Shown: piece by piece, positions 37,311 through 46,890 of the stretch
Layout of the letters: the number at the start of each line of letters is the position of its first letter
How positions within the stretch are numbered: position 1 is the first letter of the stretch
NCBI GenBank assembly: GCA_945861595.1
Contig: CAMAVE010000001.1
Coordinates: 1-64,000, forward strand
Source of the DNA: Synechococcus sp. UW140
GTDB lineage: Bacteria > Cyanobacteriota > Cyanobacteriia > PCC-6307 > Cyanobiaceae
Length of the DNA stretch: 64,000 bases
Direction: 5' to 3'
Made by a program: the position numbers and the translations under genes
The notes under the pieces: generated by a model
Seen by the model: the letters and a program-made list of their open reading frames with translations, nothing else
What the model was told of the DNA's origin: nothing
The model's database searches: none

Positions 37311-37819
37311 GCTTGACCCGGCTGCTGCAACCGAGCTGGCTCGCCAGTGGCACCCTGGCCGAACTGCCCCTGGAGCCCTTCCGGCGCCAGGGGATCCGGG
37401 CCCTGGTGCTCGATGTGGACCGCACCCTGCTGCCCCGGCGCCAGGCCCACCTGCCGGCGCCGATGGAGCTCTGGCTGCAGCAGGCCAAGGCCGAGCTGCA
37501 CCTGCACCTGTTCAGCAACAACCCCTCACGCGAGCGCATCGGATCGGTGGCCCGCCAGCTCGGGGTGAGCTTCACCACGGCGGCCGGCAAACCGCGGCGC
37601 AGTGCCCTAAGGCGGGTGCTGGCCGACCTGCAGCTGCCCCATGACCAGGTCGCCCTCGTGGGGGACCGCCTGTTCACCGATGTGCTCGCCGGCAACCGCA
37701 TGGGCCTGTTCACGGTGCTGGTGAAACCCGTGGATGCGGCCGGCCAGCCCTGCCAGCGGGACCGACTCCAGGCCACCGAGGTGCGGCTGGCCCGTTGGCT
37801 CGGCGCCGAGTTGCACTAG
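37307..37819 (+). CDS. YqeG-family HAD phosphatase
   Basis: 170 residues. HAD motif I is LVLDVDRTLLP, motif II is FSNNPS, and the motif III/IV region is KPRRSALRRVL with VALVGDRLFTDVLAGNRMG. It belongs to the YqeG (TIGR01668) group; a relative in yeast mitochondria dephosphorylates phosphatidylglycerophosphate, so a lipid role is possible. GTG start inside the upstream stop. Confidence 0.88.
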   Translation: MSLTRLLQPSWLASGTLAELPLEPFRRQGIRALVLDVDRTLLPRRQAHLPAPMELWLQQAKAELHLHLFSNNPSRERIGSVARQLGVSFTTAAGKPRRSALRRVLADLQLPHDQVALVGDRLFTDVLAGNRMGLFTVLVKPVDAAGQPCQRDRLQATEVRLARWLGAELH

Positions 37820-37861
37820 CTCCAAAGCACCAGCCGCACTGCTTTAGCCGCCATTCACTCC

Positions 37862-38992
37862 ATGGGACAGCGCCGGGTCATCAAGGTGGGCACCAGCCTG
37901 TTGCGCGGGCAGGAGGGCCGCAGCACCGCCGCCGTGATTGCCGATCTGGCCGCCAGCCTCAGCGGCCTCTGGCAGCGGGGAGAACCGGTGGCCCTGGTCA
38001 CCAGCGGCGCCGTTGGCCTCGGCTGCCAGGCCCTGGGCCTGCTGGAGCGCCCCCGGGAGCTGGAGGCCCTCCAAGCCGCCGCCGCCGTGGGCCAGGGGCG
38101 GCTGATGGGCCTCTACGACCAAAGCTTTGCCAGCCACGGCCGCAGCGTTGCCCAGGTGCTGCTCACCCGGGGCGATCTGGCCTCCCGGCGCCGCTACCAG
38201 ACCGCCTGCCGCACCCTGGACCAGCTGCTGGCCTGGGGGGTGACGCCGGTGGTGAATGAAAACGACACCCTGGCCACCGACGAACTGCGCTTCGGCGACA
38301 ACGACACCCTCTCGGCCCTGGTGGCCGTGGCGATCGGCGCCGATGAATTGGTGTTGCTCACCGATGTCGATGCCCTCTATTCCGGCGATCCCCGCAGCGA
38401 TGCCGATGCCCGGCCGATCGCCGAGGTGGCCAGCCTGGCCGAGCTGGAACGCTTGGGCAGCGCCGCCACCGGCGGCGGCCGCTGGGGCACGGGCGGCATG
38501 ACCACCAAACTGGCCGCCGCCCGCATCGCCACCGCCAGCGGCATCCGCGTGCGCCTGGCCGATGGCCGCGACCCGGCGGTGCTCGAAGCCCTACTGGCCG
38601 GCGAGCAAGTGGGCACGCTGTTTCAGCCCAGCCCCCAGCCCCTGGCCGACCGCAAGGGTTGGCTGGCCCATGCCCTGCTGCCCAAGGGCAGCCTCACCAT
38701 CGATGGCGGCGCTGAGCGGGCCCTGCTGGAGCGGGGTGCCTCCCTACTGGCCGTGGGCATCCGCGCCATCGAGGGCAGCTTCTCCAGGCGCGATGCGGTG
38801 CGCCTGCTCAGCCTCGATGGCCGCGAACTGGGCCGGGGCCTCACCTCCCTGGGCAGCGACGAACTGGCCCAGGTGCTCGGCCAGAGCAGCGAAGCGGTGC
38901 GGCTGCGGCTCGGCGCGGTGGGCGATGCTGTGGTGCACCGCGACCAGCTGGTGTTAACCACCAGCCCAGCGCCCCCGGAACCGGCCCCCTGA
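37862..38992 (+). CDS. proB: Glutamate 5-kinase ProB
   Basis: 376 residues. First step of proline synthesis, phosphorylating glutamate. The amino-acid kinase domain shows RVIKVGTSLL, ALVTSGAVGLGCQALG, VNENDTLATDELRFGDNDTLSALVA and LLTDVDALYSGDP. The C-terminal PUA domain begins near residue 280 (GSLTIDGGAERALLERGASLL). ATG start. proA is not adjacent. Confidence 0.95.
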   Translation: MGQRRVIKVGTSLLRGQEGRSTAAVIADLAASLSGLWQRGEPVALVTSGAVGLGCQALGLLERPRELEALQAAAAVGQGRLMGLYDQSFASHGRSVAQVLLTRGDLASRRRYQTACRTLDQLLAWGVTPVVNENDTLATDELRFGDNDTLSALVAVAIGADELVLLTDVDALYSGDPRSDADARPIAEVASLAELERLGSAATGGGRWGTGGMTTKLAAARIATASGIRVRLADGRDPAVLEALLAGEQVGTLFQPSPQPLADRKGWLAHALLPKGSLTIDGGAERALLERGASLLAVGIRAIEGSFSRRDAVRLLSLDGRELGRGLTSLGSDELAQVLGQSSEAVRLRLGAVGDAVVHRDQLVLTTSPAPPEPAP

Positions 38993-39094
38993 GCCGGCCG
39001 ATCCCCTGGGCCGCCACCCCTGGCGCCCGCCGGCGCTAACCGGCCCCGAGGGGCTCCGGCCCTAGCATCCGCCCCAGCCCAGTCGAGCCCGGCC

Positions 39095-40132
39095 ATGCGC
39101 TTCAGCGACCTGCTCATCCAGCTGGGGGAGCTGCAGGAGTCCACCCCCAGGCACCTGGCGGGCGACCCCGAACTCACGGGCGCCGCGGCCCTGGACCAGG
39201 CGGCCGTGGGCCAACTGAGTTTTCTCGAACCCGGCCACGCCCTGGCGGCGGCCCTGTCCGGCTGCGGCGCCAGCGCCGTGCTGATCCCCCCAGACCCGGA
39301 GCTGCAGCAGCAAGCCACGGGCCAAGGCCTGGCCTGGGTGGCCCTTCGCAATCCGCGCCTGGCCTTTGCCGAGGCCCTCGACGCCCTCTACCCCCGCCAG
39401 CGACCACCCGCCGGCATCCACGCCAGCGCCGTGGTCGATCCGGGCGCCGCCATCGGCCCCGGCGTCCATCTCGGCGCCCATGTGGTGGTAGCGGCGGGCA
39501 GCCGCATCGGCGCTGGCTCGATCCTCCATCCCGGCGTGGTGGTCTACGGCGATGTGGAGGTGGGCGAGGGCTGTGAGCTCCATGCCGGCGCCGTGCTCCA
39601 TCCCGGCAGCCGGCTGGCCGCCGGCTGCGTTGTCCACTCCAACGCCGTGGTGGGCTCGGAGGGCTTTGGCTTTGTGCCCACCGCCACGGGCTGGCGCAAG
39701 ATGCCCCAAACCGGCCTGGTGGTGCTCGAAGAGGGCGTGGAGGTGGGCTGCGGCAGCACGATCGATCGACCCTCGGTGGGCGAAACCCGCATCGGCGCCG
39801 GCACCAAGATCGACAACCTCGTGCACATCGGCCATGGGGTGGTGACCGGCCGGGGCTGCGCCCTGGCGGCCCAGGTGGGCATCGCCGGTGGCGCCAAGCT
39901 GGGCAACGGCGTGATCCTGGCCGGCCAGGTGGGGGTGGCCAACCGGGCCACGATCGGCGATCGGGCGATTGCCTCGTCGAAATCAGGCATCCATGGCGAT
40001 GTGGCCGCCGGCGAGGTGGTGAGCGGCTACCCCGCCATCCCCAACCGCCTCTGGCTGCGCTGCTCGGCCGTGTTCAACAAGCTGCCCGACATGGCCCGCA
40101 GCCTGCGCCAGCTCAAGAACCAGGGCGAGTGA
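39095..40132 (+). CDS. lpxD: UDP-3-O-acylglucosamine N-acyltransferase LpxD
   Basis: 345 residues. An N-terminal uridine-binding domain precedes a long left-handed beta-helix of hexapeptide repeats ([28 protein letters not shown]). [35 protein letters not shown] and [12 protein letters not shown] contain the family's conserved residues and catalytic His. It adds the second acyl chain in lipid A synthesis, a step some picocyanobacteria retain. ATG start. Confidence 0.94.
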   Translation: MRFSDLLIQLGELQESTPRHLAGDPELTGAAALDQAAVGQLSFLEPGHALAAALSGCGASAVLIPPDPELQQQATGQGLAWVALRNPRLAFAEALDALYPRQRPPAGIHASAVVDPGAAIGPGVHLGAHVVVAAGSRIGAGSILHPGVVVYGDVEVGEGCELHAGAVLHPGSRLAAGCVVHSNAVVGSEGFGFVPTATGWRKMPQTGLVVLEEGVEVGCGSTIDRPSVGETRIGAGTKIDNLVHIGHGVVTGRGCALAAQVGIAGGAKLGNGVILAGQVGVANRATIGDRAIASSKSGIHGDVAAGEVVSGYPAIPNRLWLRCSAVFNKLPDMARSLRQLKNQGE

Positions 40133-40196
40133 GCCCCAGGGCGGCCAGTAACCTCGCGAGCTGCCCCCTGGTACCGGCGCCGCCGGCCCTCCTGTG

Positions 40197-41276
40197 ATGA
40201 CGAGCTACCGGATCACGCTTCTGCCCGGAGACGGCATCGGCCCGGAAATCACGGCGGTGGCCCGCCAGCTGCTCGATGCGGTGAGCGGCCGCCATGGCTT
40301 CAACCTCAGCTACGACGAGCAGCCGATCGGTGGCGCCGCCATCGATGCCTGCGGCGAACCCCTGCCCGCCAGCACCTTGGAGGCGTGCAAGGCCGCCGAT
40401 GCGGTGTTGCTAGCGGCGATCGGCTCCCCCCAATACGACAGCCTCCCCCGGGAGCAGCGCCCCGAAACCGGCCTGCTGGGCCTGCGCTCTGGCATGGGCC
40501 TGTTCGCCAACCTGCGGCCCGTGAAGATCCTGCCGGCCCTGGTGGACGCCAGCAGCCTCAAGCGCGAGGTGATCGAGGGCGTGGATTTGATGGTGGTACG
40601 CGAGCTCACCGGCGGCGTGTACTTCGGCACCCCCAAGGGCCGCATTGAGGCCGAAGGCCACATCCGCGCCTTCAACACCATGGCCTACTTCGACTACGAG
40701 ATCGACCGCATTGCCAAGGTGGGCTTCGACCTAGCCGCCGCCAGAGGCGGCCGCTTGTGCTCGGTGGATAAGGCCAACGTGCTGGACGTGAGCCAGCTCT
40801 GGCGCGACCGGGTGGTGGCCATGGGCCAGAGCTATCCGGGCGTGGAACTCAGCCACATGTACGTGGATAACGCGGCCATGCAGCTCGTGCGCGCGCCCCG
40901 CCAATTCGACGTGCTGCTGACCAGCAACCTGTTTGGCGACATCCTCAGCGACGAGGCCGCCATGCTCACCGGCTCGATCGGCATGTTGCCCTCGGCCTCC
41001 CTGGGCAGCGAGGGGCCGGGCCTGTTTGAGCCGATCCATGGCTCCGCCCCCGACATCGCGCGTCAAGACAAGGCCAACCCGATGGCGATGGTGCTCAGCG
41101 CCGCCATGTTGCTGCGGGTGGGTCTGAAGCAGGAGGCGGCGGCCCTAGCCCTGGAATCGGCGGTGGACACGGTGCTCGATGCGGGCTATCGCACCGGCGA
41201 CCTGATGGCGCCTGGCTGCGTGCAGCTGGGCTGCCAGGCCATGGGCGAGCAACTGCTGGCGGCCCTGGAGGCCTGA
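40197..41276 (+). CDS. leuB: 3-isopropylmalate dehydrogenase LeuB
   Basis: 359 residues. Leucine biosynthesis, oxidative decarboxylation of 3-isopropylmalate with NAD. Motifs: LLPGDGIGPEIT, GLFANLRPVK, LTGGVYFGTPKG, VDKANVLDVSQLWR, YVDNAAMQLVR and LTSNLFGDILSDEAAMLTGSIGMLPSASLG. ATG at 40197 is preceded by an in-frame GTG used by the track. 73 bp upstream of prk. Confidence 0.95.
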   Translation: MTSYRITLLPGDGIGPEITAVARQLLDAVSGRHGFNLSYDEQPIGGAAIDACGEPLPASTLEACKAADAVLLAAIGSPQYDSLPREQRPETGLLGLRSGMGLFANLRPVKILPALVDASSLKREVIEGVDLMVVRELTGGVYFGTPKGRIEAEGHIRAFNTMAYFDYEIDRIAKVGFDLAAARGGRLCSVDKANVLDVSQLWRDRVVAMGQSYPGVELSHMYVDNAAMQLVRAPRQFDVLLTSNLFGDILSDEAAMLTGSIGMLPSASLGSEGPGLFEPIHGSAPDIARQDKANPMAMVLSAAMLLRVGLKQEAAALALESAVDTVLDAGYRTGDLMAPGCVQLGCQAMGEQLLAALEA

Positions 41277-41349
41277 ACGCTTGCAGGCCATGGGGGCCCC
41301 CGGCCCCGTGACCTGCCAAACTCAGCTGCTGTTTTCCCCCCCTGCGCCG

Positions 41350-42252
41350 ATGTCGAAGCGTCACCCGGTTGTCGCCGTTACCGGTTCCTCTGGCGCAGGG
41401 ACCAGCACCGTCAAACGCGCCTTTGAGCACATCTTCCAGCGCGAAGGCATCACCCCTGCCGTGGTGGAAGGCGACAGCTACCACCGCTTTGAGCGGGCCC
41501 AGATGAAGGTGGCCATGGCCGAGGCCCTGGCCAAGGGCGAAAACTTCTCCCACTTCGGCCCCGAGGCCAACCTGTTCGACAAGCTGGGCGAATTGTTCCA
41601 GGCCTACGGCGAGACCGGCAGTGGCGAGAAGCGCTACTACCTGCACTCGGTCGAAGAAGCCGCCGAACACAACGAGCGCCTCGGTACCGCCCTCAACCCC
41701 GGCCAGTTCACCCCCTGGGAAACCATTCCGGCCGGCACCGACCTGCTTTTCTACGAAGGTCTCCATGGCGGTGTTGTTGGCGAGGGCTACGACGTGGCCG
41801 GCCTGGCTGACCTGCTGGTGGGCGTGGTGCCGATCGTCAACCTGGAGTGGATCCAGAAGATCTCCCGCGACAACGCCGAGCGGGGCTACTCGGCCGAGGC
41901 GACCGTGGACACGATCCTGCGCCGCATGCCGGATTACATCAACCACATCTGTCCCCAGTTCAGCCGCACGGACATCAACTTCCAGCGGGTGCCGACGGTG
42001 GACACCGCTAACCCGTTCATCATCCGCAACATCCCCACCCCGGATGAGAGCTTCGTGATCATCCACTTCCGCAAGGGAGCCCGCGAGAAGTGGGGCATCG
42101 ACTTCACCTACCTGCTCGACATGATCCACGACTCCTTCATGTCCAGCCCCACCTCGATCGTGGTGAACGGCGGCAAGATGGGCTTCGCCATGGAGCTGAT
42201 TCTCACTCCGGTGATCCATCGGATGATCGAAGAGAAGAGAAAACTCGCCTGA
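41350..42252 (+). CDS. prk: Phosphoribulokinase, class I type
   Basis: 300 residues from the ATG at 41350. It phosphorylates ribulose-5-phosphate to RuBP in the Calvin cycle. The P-loop is AVTGSSGAGTSTVKRAF. VEGDSYHRF, FSHFGPEANLF, LFYEGLHGGVV and VVPIVNLEWIQKISRD follow the proteobacterial class I pattern, not the longer class II enzyme of beta-cyanobacteria and plants. This supports an alpha-cyanobacterial origin. A strong hairpin lies 93 bp past the stop. Confidence 0.96.
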   Translation: MSKRHPVVAVTGSSGAGTSTVKRAFEHIFQREGITPAVVEGDSYHRFERAQMKVAMAEALAKGENFSHFGPEANLFDKLGELFQAYGETGSGEKRYYLHSVEEAAEHNERLGTALNPGQFTPWETIPAGTDLLFYEGLHGGVVGEGYDVAGLADLLVGVVPIVNLEWIQKISRDNAERGYSAEATVDTILRRMPDYINHICPQFSRTDINFQRVPTVDTANPFIIRNIPTPDESFVIIHFRKGAREKWGIDFTYLLDMIHDSFMSSPTSIVVNGGKMGFAMELILTPVIHRMIEEKRKLA

Positions 42253-42328
42253 GCCCCTACGCTGGGCCGATCCGGCGGACCCGGTCACGGCTTCAGCTTC
42301 CCCCCAACAACGATCCGTCCCATCCTTT

Positions 42329-42640
42329 GTGATTGAGGCCGCTGGGGCTTTTCAGGGTTCACCCCTGAAAAGCCCTTTGCGCTGGGATCGAATCAATAGT
42401 GGTGACCTGATCGGCCGCGCTCGCCGCATTTATTTCACTTACCTGGAGCAGTGCCCTTGCGGTGGTGAACCGATGGGTATCGTGCTGGCTGGCCAGGGGG
42501 ACCTGGGCCGGGCCGTGTTCGAGCCGCCGGTGCTGCTGCCGGAGGAGCAGTTTGTGCCCCTCGATCTGATCCGGGGCGGCAGAGCAAGGCCCCGCAGCCC
42601 GCGCCCCCCCTTCCGCTCGCCTGGGCGCGAAGCAATCTGA
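42329..42640 (+). CDS. Small hypothetical protein after prk
   Basis: Up to 103 residues from GTG at 42329. The central LRWDRINSGDLIGRARRIYFTYLEQCPCGGEPMGIVLAGQGDLGRAVFEPPVLLPEEQFVPLDLI looks genuinely conserved; the Pro/Arg tail does not. The first 16 codons overlap the prk hairpin, so a later start such as the TTG at 42377 is equally possible. The CPCG pair hints at metal or redox chemistry, but two Cys are not enough for a call. Confidence 0.55.
   Translation: MIEAAGAFQGSPLKSPLRWDRINSGDLIGRARRIYFTYLEQCPCGGEPMGIVLAGQGDLGRAVFEPPVLLPEEQFVPLDLIRGGRARPRSPRPPFRSPGREAI
42345..42375 (+). terminator. 13-bp hairpin after prk
   Basis: GGGCTTTTCAGGG and CCCTGAAAAGCCC pair perfectly around a 5-nt loop (TTCAC), followed by only three T residues. 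It is a good stem for ending prk transcription but overlaps the 5' end of the next ORF, so it may act as an attenuator or partial terminator. Confidence 0.7.
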
Positions 42641-42744
42641 GCGTGTCTAGGGGTGAACGGGATCGCTGAAGGATCGCCAGGGGCCAGCGCCGGCAGCAGG
42701 ATGCAGGTCACCGCCCCGGCCATGGCCGGCCGGCGATCGTTCGC

Positions 42745-43800
42745 ATGACTGGGATGGATTGGGGAGTTGCCACCTGGGGCCGGACGGGCCTGGATCGCCT
42801 GGGGGATGGTCTCTCTGGAGTGGCAAGCGCCCTGCCGCTCCTAGCCACCGCGGGGGCACCGTTCCCAAATCCCACCGGCCTGGGCCCCTCGAGCCCGGGT
42901 TTCGCCCTCCTGGCCATCGGTGTTGCCCTGATGGGCGCCTGCGTGGGCAGCTTCCTCAATGTGGTGGCCTGGCGATTGCCGCGCCAGGAATCGGTGGTGC
43001 TGCCCCCCAGCCACTGCCCCCACTGCGGCACCCGCCTGGCCTGGTTCGAGACCATCCCCGTGCTGGGCTGGCTGGTGCTGCGGGGCCGATGCCGCCACTG
43101 CGGCGCTCCGATTAGCGCCCGCTACCCGGCCGTGGAGCTGCTGTGCGCCGGCCTCTGGGTGGCCGTGCTCCTGGCCACTCCACCCGTGGGGGGATCTCTC
43201 GTTTCGCCAGTCGCGGGTGGTTCTAGCGCCTGGGCGGCAGCCCTCCCCTGGCTCGGGGGCGGCCCGATCGACTGGTGGCTCGTGGCAGCTGGTTGGCTCC
43301 TGGCCAGCCTGCTGCTGCCCATGGTGCTGATCGATCTTGACCATCTCTGGCTGCCCGAACCCCTGTGCCGCTGGGGCCTGGTGCTGGGCCTGGCCCTCAC
43401 CGCCATCGCCGGCTACCGCCAGGGGGCTGCCGTGGGGGGGGCCCTGTTACTCGATCACCTGATCGCCGCCGCCGCCGGGCTGCTAGCCATGGAGGGGCTG
43501 AGCGCCCTGGCCCAAAAGCTGATGGGCAAACCGGCCCTGGGCCTGGGCGATGCCAAGTTGACGGCCCTCCTCGGGGCCTGGCTAGGGCTCTACGCCATGG
43601 CCCTGGCCGTGTTCCTCGCCTTCCTCAGTGGTGCCCTGCTCGGCAGCGCCTTGATGCTGGTCGGCCGGCTCCAGCGGGGCCAACCCTTCCCCTTCGGCCC
43701 CTACCTGGCGGCGGGGGGCCTGGCCGTATGGATCGGTGGTGCCCCCTGGTGGGGCCAGCTCCTGGGCTTTGCCTTTGGGGTCGGCCTCCAAGGCGGCTGA
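42745..43800 (+). CDS. pilD: Prepilin peptidase/N-methyltransferase PilD
   Basis: 351 residues, eight or so helices. The N-terminal methylase part has SFLNVVAWRLPRQESVVLPPSHCPHCG and RCRHCGAPISARYPAVELL, giving two CxxC pairs. The aspartyl protease residues lie in LIDLDHLWLPEPL and GLGDAKLTALLGAWLG. It cleaves and methylates type IV prepilins at the cytoplasmic face of the membrane. About 55 residues precede the domain. No pil genes are adjacent. Confidence 0.92.
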   Translation: MTGMDWGVATWGRTGLDRLGDGLSGVASALPLLATAGAPFPNPTGLGPSSPGFALLAIGVALMGACVGSFLNVVAWRLPRQESVVLPPSHCPHCGTRLAWFETIPVLGWLVLRGRCRHCGAPISARYPAVELLCAGLWVAVLLATPPVGGSLVSPVAGGSSAWAAALPWLGGGPIDWWLVAAGWLLASLLLPMVLIDLDHLWLPEPLCRWGLVLGLALTAIAGYRQGAAVGGALLLDHLIAAAAGLLAMEGLSALAQKLMGKPALGLGDAKLTALLGAWLGLYAMALAVFLAFLSGALLGSALMLVGRLQRGQPFPFGPYLAAGGLAVWIGGAPWWGQLLGFAFGVGLQGG

Positions 43801-43936
43801 GGCCGGGGGGGACTCTTTCGGGGGGCGGTCTCCCAGGGCTCTAGGGGAGGGCGGACGCCTTTAATGAGGTGACGACGGCGACACCCGAGCCCGGGAGCGC
43901 CTGGCCCCCAACCCCCTGCCGTTTGCTGCTAGCTCC

Positions 43937-44836
43937 GTGTCGCTCTTCGACTGGTTTGCCGATCGCCGCAAGAACGCCCCGCTGGTGCGCTCCAGCCAGG
44001 AGGCCAGCGAAGACGACGGCCTCTGGAGCAAATGCCCCGAATGCGCCCTGGTGGTGTATCGCAAGGACCTGCTCGCCAATGCGAGTGTGTGCAGCAATTG
44101 CGGCCACCATCACCGCATCGACGCCGCCACCCGCATTGCCCTGATCGCCGATCCAGGCAGCTTCCAGCCCCTCGACCTGGAGCTCTCCCCCACCGATCCC
44201 CTCGGCTTCAAGGATCGCCGCAGCTACGCCGACCGCATCCGCGACACCCAGCAGTCCAGCGGCCTCAAGGATGCGGTGAGCACCGGCATCTGCCGGATTG
44301 ATGGCCTGCCCCTGGCGATCGGGGCCATGGATTTCAGCTTCATGGGCGGCTCGATGGGATCGGTGGTGGGCGAGAAACTCACCCGCCTGATTGAGGCCGC
44401 CACAGCCCAGGGGCTGCCGGTGTTGATTGTGTGCGCCTCGGGCGGGGCGCGCATGCAGGAAGGGATGCTCAGCCTGATGCAAATGGCCAAGATCTCTGGG
44501 GCCCTGGAGCGTCACCGCCAGGCCGAATTGCTCTATATCCCCCTGCTCACCCACCCCACCACCGGCGGCGTCACGGCCAGCTTTGCCATGCTTGGCGACC
44601 TCATCCTGGCCGAACCCAAGGCCCTGATCGGCTTTGCCGGCCGCCGGGTGATCGAACAAACCCTGCGTGAAAAACTGCCCGACGGCTTCCAAACGGCCGA
44701 GTACCTGCAGGACCACGGCTTTGTTGATTTCATCGTTGCCCGGCCGAAATTGAAAGCAACCCTGGCTGGCCTGCTGCGCCTCCATGGCGTGCGGGCTGGG
44801 ATGACCGCTGGCGCCTCCGAAACGGTGGCGGCATGA
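43937..44836 (+). CDS. accD: Acetyl-CoA carboxylase carboxyltransferase subunit beta AccD
   Basis: 299 residues. The zinc finger [24 protein letters not shown] opens the protein, and the crotonase-like core shows [57 protein letters not shown] and [10 protein letters not shown]. It makes malonyl-CoA with AccA. GTG start. Its stop overlaps the next start (ATGA). Confidence 0.95.
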   Translation: MSLFDWFADRRKNAPLVRSSQEASEDDGLWSKCPECALVVYRKDLLANASVCSNCGHHHRIDAATRIALIADPGSFQPLDLELSPTDPLGFKDRRSYADRIRDTQQSSGLKDAVSTGICRIDGLPLAIGAMDFSFMGGSMGSVVGEKLTRLIEAATAQGLPVLIVCASGGARMQEGMLSLMQMAKISGALERHRQAELLYIPLLTHPTTGGVTASFAMLGDLILAEPKALIGFAGRRVIEQTLREKLPDGFQTAEYLQDHGFVDFIVARPKLKATLAGLLRLHGVRAGMTAGASETVAA

Positions 44837-45444
44837 ACCGGCCCCTGGCCTGGATTCCGGGATCTGGGCGCCTGATCGCGAGCGCTGCCAAGGGTTTGCG
44901 CCGGGCCTGGGGCCTGGGCTTTGGCCTGATGCTGCCCCTGGTTTTGGCGCTGGCCGTGATGCTGAGCTTCGCCGGGCTCCAGCCCCAACCCGCCTGGGCT
45001 GGACCGGTGGAGTGGCAAGAGGTGCCAGCCACAGAGGCGGGCCGCCAATGGTGGGATCGGGGCAGCCTGCGGCTCAGCAAGCAAGGCACGCTCACGGTCT
45101 TGAGCCGCTTCCAAGCCGCTGCTGAGCCCGACCCGGCTGGGTCAACCCTGGCTGAACCGGCTCCCGCCCTATCAACCAATCCAGGCGCGAGCGCCGTCCC
45201 AGCCCCTGGCAACACCCAGGGGCTGGAGGAGCCAGGGTCCACCCAGCAGCGACGCCCGCGCCAACCCAACAGCGAGCTTTACGTCTCCGAGATCGACTGC
45301 GACCAGGCGCTGATGCGCGACACATCGATCAATGGCATTCCCCAGTGGCGGGCCAGCTGGCAGCCCGTCGCCGGTGATGGCCTGATGGAGGAGGTGGTCC
45401 AGGCGGTCTGTGAGGCTGGAGACCAGCTGCTCGCCTCGCGGTGA
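44833..45444 (+). CDS. Exported hypothetical protein
   Basis: 203 residues. A basic N-terminus and a helix ([29 protein letters not shown]) make a signal peptide or anchor. The mature part begins [37 protein letters not shown], has a Pro/Ala linker, then [52 protein letters not shown], with two Cys that could form a disulphide. It resembles the small surface-adhesin-like lipoprotein-type domain, unconfirmed. It is coupled to accD by ATGA and to the next gene by GTGA. Confidence 0.72.
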   Translation: MNRPLAWIPGSGRLIASAAKGLRRAWGLGFGLMLPLVLALAVMLSFAGLQPQPAWAGPVEWQEVPATEAGRQWWDRGSLRLSKQGTLTVLSRFQAAAEPDPAGSTLAEPAPALSTNPGASAVPAPGNTQGLEEPGSTQQRRPRQPNSELYVSEIDCDQALMRDTSINGIPQWRASWQPVAGDGLMEEVVQAVCEAGDQLLASR

Positions 45445-46604
45445 CTTCGAGCCCATCGGCCATGGCCAGCCCGCCAGACCCCAGGGGGGTCCCCGGCGGG
45501 GCCGCCCCCCTGCGGGTGGCTGTGGCGGGCCTGGGCTTCGGCGAACAGGTGCATCTGCCGGCCCTGTCCGCCTGCCCACTCACCGAGCCGGTGGCCCTCT
45601 GGCACCCCAGGCCCGAACGGCTCGCCAAAGCTTGCTCCGCCAGCGGCCTGCCGGGCTTCACTGATTTCGACGCCCTGCTGGCCGACCCCAGCATCGATGC
45701 CCTGGTGATCGCCACCCCGCCCGGGCCCCGCTTTGAACTGGCGAAAGCCGCGATAGCCGCCGGCAAGCACGTGTTGCTGGAAAAACCAGTAGCCCTGAAC
45801 GCCGAGCAGGGGCAGGAGCTGCAGCGGTTGGCCCTCGGAGCTGGGGTCTGCGTGGGGGTGGATTTTGAATACCGGGCCGTGCCCCTGTTTCAACAGCTCG
45901 CAGCCCTGCTGCACCAAGGTGCCATCGGCACCCCCTGGCTGGTGAAACTCGACTGGCTGATGGGCAGCCGCGCCGATCCCGGGCGGCCCTGGAGCTGGTA
46001 TTCCCAGCGCAGCGAAGGCGGCGGCGTGCTCGGCGCCCTCGGCACCCACGCCTTCGATACCCTCCACTGGCTGGTCGGCCCCACCCGCCAACTCAGTGCC
46101 ACATGCAGCACGGCCATTGCCGAACGGCCCCTACCCAGCGGCAAAGGCCCAGGTCCCGAGCCCGGCTCAGCCCCGGTCGATGCCGAGGACATCGCCCTGG
46201 TGCAGGGGGAACTCGAAACGTCCCGGGGCCAGAGCGTGCCCGCCCAAATCAGCCTGGCCTCGGTAACGCGGCCGGGGCGGGGCTACTGGATCGAGCTCTA
46301 TGGCAGCGAGGGCAGCCTGGTGCTGGGCTCCTCCAACCAGAGCGACTACGTGCATGGCTTCCAGCTCTGGCAGGCCCGCGCCGGCGAAGGCCTGCAATTG
46401 GTGGAACCCGATCCCTTGCTGGCCTTTGAGCGCACCTGGGTCGATGGCCGCGTCGCACCGGTGCAGCGGATCCTGCACGGCTGGGCCACGGCCGTGCGCG
46501 AGGGCAAACCGTTGGTGCCAGGCCTCACGGAAGCGGTCCTGAGCCAGGCCTGCTGCGATCTGGCCCTGCGCTCCGCCAGGGATGGCCTGCGGCTGCGCCC
46601 GTGA
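45441..46604 (+). CDS. Gfo/Idh/MocA family oxidoreductase
   Basis: 387 residues. The Rossmann start VAVAGLGFGEQVHLPAL is followed by DALVIATPPGPRFELAKAAIAAGKHVLLEKPVALN, which contains the EKP catalytic motif, and the C-terminal domain with GSRADPGRPWSWYSQRSEGGGVLGALGTHAFDTLHWLVG. It is an NAD(P)-dependent sugar or cyclitol dehydrogenase of unknown substrate. GTG start overlapping the preceding stop. Confidence 0.9.
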   Translation: MTSSPSAMASPPDPRGVPGGAAPLRVAVAGLGFGEQVHLPALSACPLTEPVALWHPRPERLAKACSASGLPGFTDFDALLADPSIDALVIATPPGPRFELAKAAIAAGKHVLLEKPVALNAEQGQELQRLALGAGVCVGVDFEYRAVPLFQQLAALLHQGAIGTPWLVKLDWLMGSRADPGRPWSWYSQRSEGGGVLGALGTHAFDTLHWLVGPTRQLSATCSTAIAERPLPSGKGPGPEPGSAPVDAEDIALVQGELETSRGQSVPAQISLASVTRPGRGYWIELYGSEGSLVLGSSNQSDYVHGFQLWQARAGEGLQLVEPDPLLAFERTWVDGRVAPVQRILHGWATAVREGKPLVPGLTEAVLSQACCDLALRSARDGLRLRP

Positions 46605-46890
46605 GTCCCGCCGAATCGCGCCTGCAGAGCCCGTTTGGCACTGCTTGACAGCCCAGTCCTTCTGATCCAAGCCCCCTTCTGGGGCCCAACAGGGTGATCC
46701 GATCCGCTGATACCGGCACCGCAGAAGGCCCCGACCCCTTGGCCAAAACTGGCCGGGGCCGGGGCCCAAAACCGCCTGGGTGAGCGGGTAGAGTCTCGGC
46801 CAGTCCTAGCCAGGGCCATCGGTTCGATGCCCTGACGCCTGGCAGGCCCCTAGGCCCCCCACCCGTCTTCCATCTCCGCGAGGTTTTCCC

